Source: CAWBRT01 sp963819175
GTDB lineage: Bacteria; Acidobacteriota; Terriglobia; Terriglobales; Acidobacteriaceae
Direction of reading: 5' to 3'
Length of the DNA: 64,000 nt
Assembly (NCBI GenBank): GCA_963819175.1
Contig: CAWFVJ010000020.1
Location: 11,322 to 75,321, forward strand
The notes beneath the pieces are model-generated. The model was not told the origin of the DNA, ran no database searches, and worked only from the letters and a program-made list of their open reading frames with translations. Positions 15,961-24,383 of this stretch are shown here, in pieces (within the stretch, counting starts at the first letter, position 1; every line of letters starts with the position of its first letter). The position numbers were made by a program, and so were the translations under genes.

Positions 15961-17250
15961 ATGGATAAATTTGTCGTTCGGGGTGGCAATCCCCTGCTCG
16001 GGACGGTTCGCATCAGCGGCGCCAAGAATGCCGCGCTGCCTGCCATGGCCGCCGCCATTCTTACCGAAGAGCCGGTCATCCTCGAAAACATTCCCCAAGT
16101 GCGCGATATCGAGACCGAGCGCAAGTTGCTGGCCGCCATGGGCGCCGAGGTCGAACTGGGCTACGGCCGCGCGCAACATCGCACCATCATCTGCTGCCGC
16201 CAACTGAGCCGTCCGGAGGCCGGTTACGACCTGGTGAAAACCATGCGCGCTTCCACGCTCGTGCTCGGGCCGCTGGTGGCGCGCACCGGAAGCGCGCGTG
16301 TCTCCATACCCGGTGGTTGTGCCATCGGAGCGCGTCCCATCGACCTGCACATCAAGGGCCTGGAGCGGCTCGGCGCCACCATCCGGCAGGAGCACGGCTA
16401 CATCGAAGCCCGTGCCGAACGGCTCAAGGGCAATCGCATCACCTTCGACAAGATTACCGTTACCGGCACCGAGGACCTGCTGATGGCCGCCGTGCTCGCC
16501 GAAGGCGCGACCGTCATGGAGAATTGCGCGCGCGAGCCCGAGGTCGTCGATCTGGCGGAGCTGCTCGTCAAGATGGGGGCCAACATCGAAGGCGCAGGAA
16601 CCTCCACCATCCGCGTGCGCGGCGTCGATAAATTGCACGGCGCCAAGCACCGCATAATTCCCGATCGCATCGAGGCCGCCACTTTCATCATCGCCGGAGC
16701 CCTCACCGGAGGCGATCTGCTGGTCACCAACCTGGTTCCGGCTCACCAGACGGCGCTGCTCGCCAAACTTGAACAGGCGGGCGCTCGCTTCCACGTCAAT
16801 GGCGAATCGATTCGCGTGATGGGCGACAATCCGCTGAAGGCCGCCGATATCACTACGGAAGAGTATCCCGGCTTCGCCACCGACGTGCAGGCGCAATACA
16901 TGGCGCTGGCGACGCAGGCCGAAGGCACTTCGATTATCACCGAGAACATCTTTGAGAACCGCTTCATGCACGCCTTGGAACTGGTTCGCATGGGAGCCAA
17001 CATCAAGATCGAAGGCAACAGGGCCATCGTGCGCGGCAAGAGTCCTCTGAGCGGCGCCGCCGTACAGGCAAGCGACCTGCGCGCTTCGGCTTCCCTGGTG
17101 CTGGCAGCGCTGGTGGCCGACGGCGAAACCATCATCGATCGCGTCTACCACATCGACCGCGGCTACGAACGCCTGGAAGAAAAACTGCGCGCGATCGGAG
17201 CGCAAATCCGCCGCATCGGCGAAATGCTGCCAAGGCGCGCAGGCGCGTAG
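15961..17250 (+). CDS. murA: UDP-N-acetylglucosamine 1-carboxyvinyltransferase
   Basis: A 429-residue cytosolic enzyme, normal length, that transfers enolpyruvate from PEP to UDP-GlcNAc, the first committed step of peptidoglycan synthesis. The substrate-binding SGAKNAALPA is at residues 19-28 and the loop PGGCAIGARPID carries the active-site Cys, so fosfomycin sensitivity is expected. RIEAATFIIAGAL and DLRASASLVLA are further conserved MurA signatures. The ATG at 15961 lies only about 30 bp after the end of a palindromic element, so its promoter may overlap repeat-derived DNA. Confidence 0.97.
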   Translation: MDKFVVRGGNPLLGTVRISGAKNAALPAMAAAILTEEPVILENIPQVRDIETERKLLAAMGAEVELGYGRAQHRTIICCRQLSRPEAGYDLVKTMRASTLVLGPLVARTGSARVSIPGGCAIGARPIDLHIKGLERLGATIRQEHGYIEARAERLKGNRITFDKITVTGTEDLLMAAVLAEGATVMENCAREPEVVDLAELLVKMGANIEGAGTSTIRVRGVDKLHGAKHRIIPDRIEAATFIIAGALTGGDLLVTNLVPAHQTALLAKLEQAGARFHVNGESIRVMGDNPLKAADITTEEYPGFATDVQAQYMALATQAEGTSIITENIFENRFMHALELVRMGANIKIEGNRAIVRGKSPLSGAAVQASDLRASASLVLAALVADGETIIDRVYHIDRGYERLEEKLRAIGAQIRRIGEMLPRRAGA

Positions 17251-17257
17251 AGGCAGC

Positions 17258-17455
17258 AGTTTCGAGTTTCAAGTTTCACGGGTGCCCCATTCAAGCGAAG
17301 CTTGGGTGGGGCTTTTCGTCCAATACGAAAGTACGGTGCGGGTGCCCCACGTCCTGTCACGCTTTTGGACCGACGTGGGTCAGTTGGACAGGTGGCCCGC
17401 ACCTCTCACCGAGCCCCGACGGTGCCCCATATCTGCCGTAGTTAGCAGATGTGGG
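17258..17455 (+). repeat. Cluster of three GGTGCCCCA palindromes
   Basis: Three hairpin units start at 17281, 17341 and 17421, each with GGTGCCCCA. Their stems differ: TTCAAGCGAAGCTTGG, CCACGTC with GACGTGG, and ATATCTGC with GCAGATGT. The first unit is preceded by TTTCGAGTTTCAAGTTTCAC and followed by CCAATACGA. The same composite block occurs inverted at 22556-22649. Confidence 0.72.
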
Positions 17456-17492
17456 ATTCTGATTCCGATTGAGTGATTGCTCCAGTGGGGCT

Positions 17493-17643
17493 ACTGAAAA
17501 ACCCGCACTCGTGTCATGTTGAGCGTAGCGAAACATCCCATGAAATTGCCCCTACCCGCGCCGCTCTGAGCTTTTGTGAAGTCCTTCGGCTGCGTCTCAA
17601 CTCCGCGCCGTGCTGGGATTCTTCGCTTCGCTCAGAATGACAC
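17493..17643 (+). repeat. TCATGTTGAGCGTAGCG variant of the MITE-like element
   Basis: The header GGGCTACTGAAAAACCC is followed by GTGTCATGTTGAGCGTAGCG, and the right arm reads TTCGCTCAGAATGACAC. The header matches the one at 15788. The interior (17540-17610) differs from the other copies and the right terminal repeat is missing. Confidence 0.62.
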
Positions 17644-17678
17644 CTCAAACTTATTGCGCAAACTACTGGGACGCTACT

Positions 17679-19445
17679 CTAGCGTCGCCCTGGAAACGTG
17701 CTTCGATAGATGGCCGCATCCGGCTTGCCGGGGGTGCTGAAGCCGGCAATCTTTTCGAGCCAGCGCGGATTGCGCGCCACGGCCTGCGCCACCGGATCGC
17801 CATCGACTGCGACTACGTAGTCCGCCACCTGTGCCGGACAGCTCAGTCCCGCATCCCAGATCACTCTTCTGGTTTCGGTTACCACGCGCCTGAGATGCAC
17901 ATCGGCGGATTGCAATGCGCCCACGTACTCGCCGGTGTACATCAGCAACGTCGAATGCGGCGGCAGCGCGGCGAGCACCGAAGCCAGTTGCGATTGCAGG
18001 CGCAGGCGACTGACGGAGTTCGTGCGCGCCTCGCGCAGGCAGATTGGCGTCGCCTCCGCAACTTTCAAGTAGTTTGCCGCCAGCAGCAAAACCAGGGCTC
18101 CCGACGCCACTCGCCGACCGGAACCGGACGAAACCCGCTCGGCGATGAAAGCCGTAGCGACAGCCGCAAACACGGCGAACGCGGGTAGCAACTCCAGTCC
18201 GTAGCGCACGTTGTAGTAGGAAAAAGGCCACCACACCGGCAGAAACACCGGCACGCTGCCATAGGCGATTGCGTACGCATAGAACGGCAGCGGCAACCAC
18301 AACAGCAGCCACGCCGGTGTGCGGCGCGCGCGCGACAACACGGCGATCAGCGTTCCCAGCGCGGCCAGCCCGAGCATCCATGTTTGCCACTCGCTCAACA
18401 TCTCGGCCAGAGACGGCTGTGCCCGCTGCTCGACGAATCCGCTGGAAAAATTAAGCCGCGCAGCTTTCAGAAACTGCTTGGCCGCAAGCGCCAGGTTGTG
18501 CTTGCCCGGGTAGGGATAGTCATGCTCGTTGCGCTGTTCAATGGCTTGCGCCGAATACGGCCCATTCCACCAATCCAGCGGCTTGTAGTTGATGCCGTAG
18601 TTGTGCGCCAGCCAGAGCGCGGGGGTGAGCACGCATAGCAAAATAAAGGTCGCCAGCGAGCGCCTGACGCCGCGAACCGCTTCGCCGGTACCTGTGCGCC
18701 AGACGACCGCAACCGCCGCGCAGCCGATGACAAAGGCGAGCACCCAACCGTCGTAGCGCGTCAGCATGGCGGCGGCCAGCACCATGCCGCAACGCTCCAG
18801 CGCTTTCGAACTCGCAGTATGAATATCTATTTGAAGGGGCGTGGCTTCAGCCACGCCGCCTTGAGCCGACAAGGGCGCGGGCTTTAGCCGCTGAGGGGAT
18901 TGCAGGTTCGCCCTCGATAAACCGCGAATAAACTCGTCAAAATAAACCACTGCCCAGATCATGGCGGCCAGAAAAATCGACTCCGTCATGGCCGTCGACT
19001 GCATGTAGAGGAGATTCGGATTCAGCCCGAGCAGTGCGGCTGCCAGCCAGGCGGCGAAGCGCGATGCCCTGCCCCGAACCAAGCGGAAGACCCCATCAAC
19101 CGCGAGCACATAGGCGACCATCGACGCGATAGAACCGCCGACCCCGCTGCGCCACATCCAGTCGTTGATGAGAAACGGAATGCTGAGCACGTGCGGCAGC
19201 GGAAGCCACACGGTACCGAGTTGCACGGCACTGGGCGTGCTCGAATCAAAGACCCGCCGCGCGATATTGATGTGCGCCACCGCATCGCCGAAAAGCAGCA
19301 GCTCACCTTGCCGGAAGAACCACAAAAAACTCGCCAGCGAGGTCACGCACGCACAAACGGTTACGAGCCAGCAGTCGCGGCTTGTCGGGTGCCGTTCGAT
19401 CGCCTGCTTCGTGAGCTCTTCCGAATTTAGGCTGGTCTGTGCCAC
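17679..19445 (-). CDS. Polytopic membrane protein, GT-C / ArnT-like glycosyltransferase family 39 relative
   Basis: A 588-residue protein with roughly 11-12 membrane helices and a soluble C-terminal part (about 480-588). The acidic motif in the first periplasmic loop (GDAVAHINIARRVFDS) and the following WLPLPHVLSIPF match the GT-C pattern, in which lipid-linked sugars are transferred outside the inner membrane. Residues 176-216 form a hydrophilic insert encoded by a palindromic repeat (18831-18900) that elsewhere is intergenic, yet the frame is preserved. The start is a GTG at 19445. The acceptor is unknown. The uppP gene follows the same strand upstream, which fits polyprenyl-phosphate chemistry. 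Confidence 0.78.
   Translation of the reverse strand: MAQTSLNSEELTKQAIERHPTSRDCWLVTVCACVTSLASFLWFFRQGELLLFGDAVAHINIARRVFDSSTPSAVQLGTVWLPLPHVLSIPFLINDWMWRSGVGGSIASMVAYVLAVDGVFRLVRGRASRFAAWLAAALLGLNPNLLYMQSTAMTESIFLAAMIWAVVYFDEFIRGLSRANLQSPQRLKPAPLSAQGGVAEATPLQIDIHTASSKALERCGMVLAAAMLTRYDGWVLAFVIGCAAVAVVWRTGTGEAVRGVRRSLATFILLCVLTPALWLAHNYGINYKPLDWWNGPYSAQAIEQRNEHDYPYPGKHNLALAAKQFLKAARLNFSSGFVEQRAQPSLAEMLSEWQTWMLGLAALGTLIAVLSRARRTPAWLLLWLPLPFYAYAIAYGSVPVFLPVWWPFSYYNVRYGLELLPAFAVFAAVATAFIAERVSSGSGRRVASGALVLLLAANYLKVAEATPICLREARTNSVSRLRLQSQLASVLAALPPHSTLLMYTGEYVGALQSADVHLRRVVTETRRVIWDAGLSCPAQVADYVVAVDGDPVAQAVARNPRWLEKIAGFSTPGKPDAAIYRSTFPGRR
18831..18900 (+). repeat. Palindromic repeat inside a coding region
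   Basis: TTGAAGGGGCGTGGCTTCAG opens the unit and CAGCCACGCC completes the first hairpin; GGGCTTTAGCCGCTGAGGGG closes the second. The same two-module plan occurs between genes at 43536-43604. Here it is 70 bp long and lies within the membrane glycosyltransferase gene without breaking the frame. Confidence 0.75.
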
Positions 19446-19516
19446 GCTGCGCGTCCGAAGATTGCACTCTAGGTGGTTGTTGAGGTGAGGCGATCATCTC
19501 AGCACAAATCGATGCA

Positions 19517-20389
19517 TCAGTAACCCACACGATATAAAGCTGCCACTCCGGCCGCGGCAACAAGGCAGTAGATACCGAAAAAATACCAGCGTCCACTTTC
19601 AAGCCATTTGCTAAGCCACTGCAATGCAATCAATCCCGCAATAAAGGCAAAAACCGCGCCGAGGAAGCTAGGAAATGCGGCCGATGCAAAAGCCGCTGTG
19701 CCACCGGCGCGCTCAGCCTGCATTAGCCGCATCGCTTCGCGCCCCACTGCAAGCGGAGTTAAAACAACGGCCAACGCAAAACTGAACGCCTCCGCCTGCG
19801 ACTTCATCACTCCCATGAGCATCCCTGCGGAGATGGTTGCGCCGGAGCGCGAAAACCCTCGAAAGGGGATGCAGAGCCCTTGCACGGCCCCGATGATCCC
19901 AGCTTGTTTCGTGTCGAGATCATTCGTTTCAGCAACGCCTCGTCCCCGGTTCCGCTTATCGAACCAGCCTGCGATCAGAATCAGGACTCCGACAACAGCA
20001 AGTGCCGGTGCGATCACCTCAAGATGGCTGAAAAGATCCTCGATCTCGGCATGCGGGAGATCTCGAAAAACAGTCTTTTCAATCACCTTAATGATCGCTT
20101 CGCCGATCACTCCCGTCAGAAGCGTGGCCACGATCACGAGCTTTGCAAACTTCTTGAAAGCGGCCAGATTTTGAAAGTAAGTACTCCGCCACTGACGCCA
20201 GAAGTAGACGATGACGGCAAACATAGTGCCGGTGTGGAGCATGACCAAAAGCAGCGTCATGGGCGGCGAGGACGGATCAAGGTGCATTAGCTTCTCAGCG
20301 ACCACCACATGGGCGGAACTGGACACCGGAAGCAGTTCTGCTAAGCCCTGTATAGTCGCCAGAACGATGATCTTGAAGACGGACATCAT
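19517..20389 (-). CDS. uppP: Undecaprenyl-diphosphatase UppP (BacA)
   Basis: A 290-residue membrane enzyme that dephosphorylates undecaprenyl diphosphate on the periplasmic face, recycling the lipid carrier for wall synthesis. The two family motifs are visible: QGLAELLPVSSSAHVVVAE near the N-terminus and CIPFRGFSRSGATISAG in the middle, holding the catalytic Glu, Ser and Arg residues. About eight hydrophobic helices follow the normal topology. ATGs at 20389 and 20386 are both possible starts. It is named for bacitracin resistance on overexpression. Confidence 0.94.
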   Translation of the reverse strand: MMSVFKIIVLATIQGLAELLPVSSSAHVVVAEKLMHLDPSSPPMTLLLVMLHTGTMFAVIVYFWRQWRSTYFQNLAAFKKFAKLVIVATLLTGVIGEAIIKVIEKTVFRDLPHAEIEDLFSHLEVIAPALAVVGVLILIAGWFDKRNRGRGVAETNDLDTKQAGIIGAVQGLCIPFRGFSRSGATISAGMLMGVMKSQAEAFSFALAVVLTPLAVGREAMRLMQAERAGGTAAFASAAFPSFLGAVFAFIAGLIALQWLSKWLESGRWYFFGIYCLVAAAGVAALYRVGY

Positions 20390-20404
20390 CCGATTCTAAA
20401 CGGG

Positions 20405-20525
20405 CGGGTGGCCCATATTTGCCTTCTTTTGGCAAATGTGGGGTGGTTCTGAATGTCGGGCTCACACCGAACCCCCAACCGCCCTTCCGGCCCCAGAGTT
20501 GGAACAGCGCCAACTCTGGGCCACC
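20405..20525 (+). repeat. Two palindromic repeats between uppP and the PfkB gene
   Basis: The first unit (20405-20446) has CCCATATTTGCC and GGCAAATGTGGGG arms. The second (20491-20525) is a perfect 11-bp stem, CCCAGAGTTGG with CCAACTCTGGG, followed by CCACC. Both belong to the (G)GTG(G/C)CCCA-type repeats and could also stop transcription, although no T-run follows. Confidence 0.62.
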
Positions 20526-20537
20526 AGCACTGACACG

Positions 20538-21449
20538 CTATTCCAGGTGCGTGAGGCTGCGGAACAACTCGAAGCGCTCCTCGATTTCCTCGGTCGTCAG
20601 GGTTTGCAGCCGCTCGGTTCCGAAGCGCTCGACCGCGAACGATCCCATCACGCCGCCGTAAAACATGGCCTTGGTCAGCACCGAACGGTCCAGCTTGCCT
20701 TGCGAAGCGATGTAGCCCATGAAGCCGCCGGCGAAGGAGTCGCCCGCGCCCGTCGGGTCCTGCACTTCGTCAATCGGCAGCGCCGGGGCGCGAAACGGGT
20801 GCAGTCCGGCATCGCGGAAAAAGATGGTCGCACCGTACTCGCCGTGCTTGATGACCAGCGCTCGCGGCCCCATCTGCAAGACCTTGCGCGCCGCTCTTGG
20901 CAGGCTGCTGTCGCCGGCCAGCAGCTTGGCTTCGCCGTCGTTAATGAGCAGGATGTCGACTTCCTTCAGCGTCTCGGTCAACTGCGGACGGCTGATGTTG
21001 ATCCACAAATTCATGGTGTCGCCGCCCACCATCTTGACCTTCGGCATCTGGCGGCGCACCTGCAATTGCAACGCCGGATCGATGTTCGCCAGAAACAGGA
21101 ACGACGTGTCGGCGTACTGCTCCGGAATGCGCGGCTGAAAATTCTGGAAGACGTTCAGGTCGGTGAAATTTGTTTTGGCTTCGTTGAGGTTGTCGCCGTA
21201 CTCGCCGCCCCAGTGGAACGTCTTGCCCTTGGCGCGCTCGATGCCCGTGGTGTCGATGCCGCGGGCCTTCATCACCTTCTCGTTCTCGCCCGTGAAATCC
21301 TCGCCGACGACGGCGACCACGCGAACCTTGGTGAAATAGCTGGCCGCCAGCGAAAAGTAAGTCGCCGATCCGCCCAGAATCTTCTGCCGCTCACCGTAAG
21401 CGGTCTTGAGTGTATCGAAGGCCACCGAACCCACCACCAGAATTGACAT
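20538..21449 (-). CDS. PfkB-family sugar/nucleoside kinase
   Basis: A 303-residue ribokinase-fold protein. The N-terminal signature is SILVVGSVAFDTL with GGSATYFSLAAS, and the C-terminal signature DPTGAGDSFAGGFMGY holds the catalytic Asp and the anion hole. The start is at 21449, only two bases after the mtnP stop, so the two genes are translationally coupled. That linkage suggests the kinase handles a product of methylthioadenosine or adenosine phosphorolysis, such as a ribose or nucleoside, but no specific substrate motif is visible. Other PfkB substrates remain possible. Confidence 0.83.
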   Translation of the reverse strand: MSILVVGSVAFDTLKTAYGERQKILGGSATYFSLAASYFTKVRVVAVVGEDFTGENEKVMKARGIDTTGIERAKGKTFHWGGEYGDNLNEAKTNFTDLNVFQNFQPRIPEQYADTSFLFLANIDPALQLQVRRQMPKVKMVGGDTMNLWINISRPQLTETLKEVDILLINDGEAKLLAGDSSLPRAARKVLQMGPRALVIKHGEYGATIFFRDAGLHPFRAPALPIDEVQDPTGAGDSFAGGFMGYIASQGKLDRSVLTKAMFYGGVMGSFAVERFGTERLQTLTTEEIEERFELFRSLTHLE

Positions 21450-21451
21450 GG

Positions 21452-22357
21452 CTATGCGCCTGCTTTCTTGCCGTAATCAACCACAGGGTCCGGGTCGCCG
21501 ACATATTTGCCGATAATCAGCTTCAGGCGCTCGCGGGTTTGTGCCGGGATGGCTTCGCGCGCCGTGAGGATGGCCATCGCCAGCGCCGAACCGCACTTGC
21601 AAGTGCGTTCGCGCGGCATTGCCGCCACCGCTTCACGCACCACGTTGCAGGCGTTCTCGGCGTTCTGGTTAAGCACGGCAATAATCTGGTCGACGGTGAC
21701 CGCATCGTGCTCGGGATGCCAGCAATCGTAGTCGGTCACCATGGCGACGGTCGCGTAGCAGATCTCGGCTTCGCGCGCCAGCTTGGCCTCCTGCAAGTTC
21801 GTCATGCCGATCACGTCCATGCCCCAACTGCGGTAGAGATTACTTTCGGCCTTGGTGGAGAACTGCGGCCCTTCCATGCAGACGTAAGTTCCGCCGAGCT
21901 TTGCGCTGACGCCTGCCTGTTTGCAGCCCTGCGCCACGACCCTGGCGACGTCCATGCAGACCGGATCGCCAAACGCGATGTGCGCGACAATGCCATCGCC
22001 GAAGAAGGTCGAGATGCGCTGCCTGGTGCGGTCGAGAAACTGGTCGGGGATGAGGAATTCGGTGGGCTTGTGCTCCTGCTTGAGCGAGCCGACAGCAGAC
22101 ATCGAGAGGATGCGCTCGACGCCAAGCTGCTTCATGCCATGAATGTTGGCGCGGAAATTCAACTCCGTCGGCAGCAAGCGATGTCCCCGGCCATGCCGCG
22201 CCAGAAATGCGACTTTGCGTCCCGCCAGCGTTCCTAAAACATAAGCGTCCGAAGGTTTGCCGAACGGAGTGTCAAGCGCGACCTCGTGCGTTTCCGTCAG
22301 GCCCTTCATGGAATACAGACCACTGCCGCCAATGATGCCGATCTCTGCCTGTGCCAA
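21452..22357 (-). CDS. mtnP: S-methyl-5'-thioadenosine phosphorylase
   Basis: A 301-residue cytosolic enzyme that splits methylthioadenosine with phosphate to adenine and methylthioribose-1-phosphate. Phosphate-binding GGSGLYSM and FLARHGRGHRLLP are near the N-terminus; the base/ribose site reads CMEGPQFSTKAES followed by GMDVIGMTNLQEAKLARE, the MTAP-type variant. The start is a TTG at 22357 with GGAGGAG 8-9 nt upstream. It is followed immediately by the PfkB kinase. No other methionine-salvage genes (mtnA, mtnB) are in the window. Confidence 0.92.
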   Translation of the reverse strand: MAQAEIGIIGGSGLYSMKGLTETHEVALDTPFGKPSDAYVLGTLAGRKVAFLARHGRGHRLLPTELNFRANIHGMKQLGVERILSMSAVGSLKQEHKPTEFLIPDQFLDRTRQRISTFFGDGIVAHIAFGDPVCMDVARVVAQGCKQAGVSAKLGGTYVCMEGPQFSTKAESNLYRSWGMDVIGMTNLQEAKLAREAEICYATVAMVTDYDCWHPEHDAVTVDQIIAVLNQNAENACNVVREAVAAMPRERTCKCGSALAMAILTAREAIPAQTRERLKLIIGKYVGDPDPVVDYGKKAGA

Positions 22358-22375
22358 ACTTAGCTCTCCTCCTGA

Positions 22376-22650
22376 GTTTCAAGTTTCGAGTTTCACGTTT
22401 CGATTAGCGCGGGTGCGTGGATTTACCGTGAACGATTTGCTATGAATTCGCGATTATACAAGACTGCCGGGCGATCAATGCCCGCGCCGGGCGGCCGCAT
22501 GAGTCTTCAACCCCCACATTTGCGCCCAACAGCAGGCGCAGATGTGGGCCGCCCGATCTCGTATTGAACGAAAAACCCCACCCAAGCTTCGCTTGAGCGG
22601 GGCACCCGCAAACTTGAAACTCGAAACGTGAAACTCGAAACTCGAAACTT
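22376..22650 (+). repeat. Composite repeat island bounded by inverted GTTTCAAG/CGAGTTTC tracts
   Basis: GTTTCAAGTTTCGAGTTTC at 22378 and the inverse AAACTCGAAACTCGAAACT at 22631 bound a 275-bp block. Inside are the palindrome CCCACATTTGCGCC with GGCGCAGATGTGGG (22511-22553) and an inverted copy of the block at 17258 (CCCCACCCAAGCTTCGCTTG, then GGGGCACCC). It has no coding signal; the short frames here (with SSEAWVGFFVQYE) are repeat-derived. Confidence 0.65.
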
Positions 22651-22657
22651 CGCCCGG

Positions 22658-23125
22658 TTAACGCGCTGCCTGAAATGTCTCGCGGGAGGTGATGACGGGC
22701 TCCAGCGGGAATGGTATTGCGGGCCACGATGCAGTCCGTGCCGCATGGGGTTCCGCGATGAAGGTGTGCTCTATCGCCTGCCGCACCTGGGCACGCTCAT
22801 CGCCGGTGAGCCCTTCGATGGCGATCACAAACGGGCCCGAGGCCGAGACTTCAACCGGGCCTTCTTCGGTCTTCCACTCGCCGGAGCCGTCCTGAGAGGG
22901 TTTGACTTCGGTCACACTGCGGTAGCGTCTGACGAGCGCGCCGGCGTAGAGGCTGGCAAACTCTTTGGCGGCGGCCTCCGTGGCCCAACGCGTCAGCGAA
23001 ACCAGCACATAAGGAGCACCCGGGTTGCCGTTTTTCTCGTAGGTGAAGTAATAACCGCCGCGCCATGCCTGCGGAATCTGGGCTCCAGTCTGCTTGCCGT
23101 ACCACTGCCACAACAACATGGTCAC
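22658..23125 (-). pseudogene. C-terminal part of the HExxH protein in a shifted frame
   Basis: The frame carries on the upstream gene after a single-base shift near 23205-23220. It is open beyond 23125 and reads RELTVPKLDAVLKGGYKRYD before the first internal Met. The fragment has a GGYYFTYEKNG strand and ends TSRETFQAAR. Joined to 23127-24215 it would give a protein of about 518 residues. It should not be treated as an independent gene. Confidence 0.7.
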
Positions 23126-23126
23126 A

Positions 23127-24215
23127 TCAAACTGGCCCAGACCTCCGAAGTCGTAGCGCTTGTACCCGCCCTTCAGAACCGCGTCGAGTTTGGGAACCGT
23201 GAGTTCGCGGAATGCTCTCGCCCTTGAGGTAAGTGTCCGGTTCCATCACCTGGCGCGTGTCTCGCGGGGGCTTTTCAAAGACACCCTTGTAAGCAGCGTC
23301 GCGTCCTTTTTTCTCCAGCACCTGCCGCTCGAACTCCAAGCCGTAGGTGTAAGGAAAGGTCAGAGCCTCGCGCAGGAACAGCGGAGCTTTGCCAAACATC
23401 GGCGTCTGGCCGCCCTCGACCATTGCATCTTTCATGGCATCGACGACAGCCGGGGAATCGGCTACGCTCCGCCCGGCTGGGGCCAGCATATAGTCGAGCA
23501 ACACGAGCATCGCCTGGCCCTCCAGCACCGACTCGCGCGCCGATTGCGCCTCCTCCAGCGCCATCTCTTCCTGATCGCTCTTGGCTCGCTTGGAATCTTC
23601 TGCCCACTGGCTGATGTTGTAGCTCTGGTCCTGCAAAGCGTGCGTCAGCTCGTGTGCCAGCACAGGCCTTTGCGCGTCGGCATCCACCCAATCGAGTAGG
23701 AAAACGGTTTTGGTCTTGGCGTCATAGAAACCTGCGACCTGCTCCTTGAGCAGCTTGAGCAGAAAAGGCCGCAACTCGAAATCGCGCGGCAGCAATCCCA
23801 GCTTCTTCAGCGACGCGGCAGAGCGTTCAAGCCGCTGGGTGTCCTTGTCTTCCCGCATGTGCTGCTCAATGTAATGTTCCACTTCATCGCGATTGGCAAG
23901 CTTGCGCTTCACCTTGTCCTTGATCGGAAATCCCGTGTCCTTGCTGACGAAGGCCAGGATTTCATCGACCGAGCGGAACAGTTCCTCGGCCTGCTTTGGG
24001 GTGATTTTGCTTTCGGGGGCGGCGGTTGCCGGCGGCGTCGCGGGTTCCGCCTGCTGGCCCTGGGAAGGCTGCTGGGCCTGCGGCAGAGCGCTGGCCTGCA
24101 TTTGGCTCGGGGCGGAGTCCTGAGCTGCCGCAATCTGCGCGAAAGCGAGCAGCCAACTGAACAGCAGCACGAGTATCCAAAAAAGCTTTGTCGGCCTACC
24201 GCCAGCGCGCGTCAT
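23127..24215 (-). CDS. Secreted HExxH-containing protein, probable zinc-peptidase-like (frameshifted)
   Basis: Start at ATG 24215; residues 10-31 form a signal peptide (FWILVLLFSWLLAFAQIAAA) followed by a Gln/Pro/Ala-rich linker. The core contains VLAHELTHALQDQ, a HExxH motif with a downstream acidic helix including EGQAM, where a third metal ligand could lie. This looks like a DUF-type metallopeptidase exported to the periplasm. The last 25 residues are out of frame: a one-base loss near 23210 diverts the reading from the continuing C-terminal part. Peptidase activity is inferred from the motif alone. Confidence 0.72.
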   Translation of the reverse strand: MTRAGGRPTKLFWILVLLFSWLLAFAQIAAAQDSAPSQMQASALPQAQQPSQGQQAEPATPPATAAPESKITPKQAEELFRSVDEILAFVSKDTGFPIKDKVKRKLANRDEVEHYIEQHMREDKDTQRLERSAASLKKLGLLPRDFELRPFLLKLLKEQVAGFYDAKTKTVFLLDWVDADAQRPVLAHELTHALQDQSYNISQWAEDSKRAKSDQEEMALEEAQSARESVLEGQAMLVLLDYMLAPAGRSVADSPAVVDAMKDAMVEGGQTPMFGKAPLFLREALTFPYTYGLEFERQVLEKKGRDAAYKGVFEKPPRDTRQVMEPDTYLKGESIPRTHGSQTRRGSEGRVQALRLRRSGPV

Positions 24216-24383
24216 CGAAGTGCGTACCCTGCCTTCCCGCCAACAGCGTAAATCCATTGTACCCGTATCGCCGGCGGCACCGTGCCATCGCTCGGAACGG
24301 CGCTCTTCCAGCTCATGTTCATCCGTTGCAGGTGAAGATAACAGAAAAGTACGCGGCGCTTGGTTATAATCGATGGTTCGGCT

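Noticed and set aside
15788..17643. CRISPR array suggested by repeated palindromes
   Set aside because: Spacing is irregular, the units are inverted repeats of changing sequence, there are no uniform spacers, and no cas genes are present.
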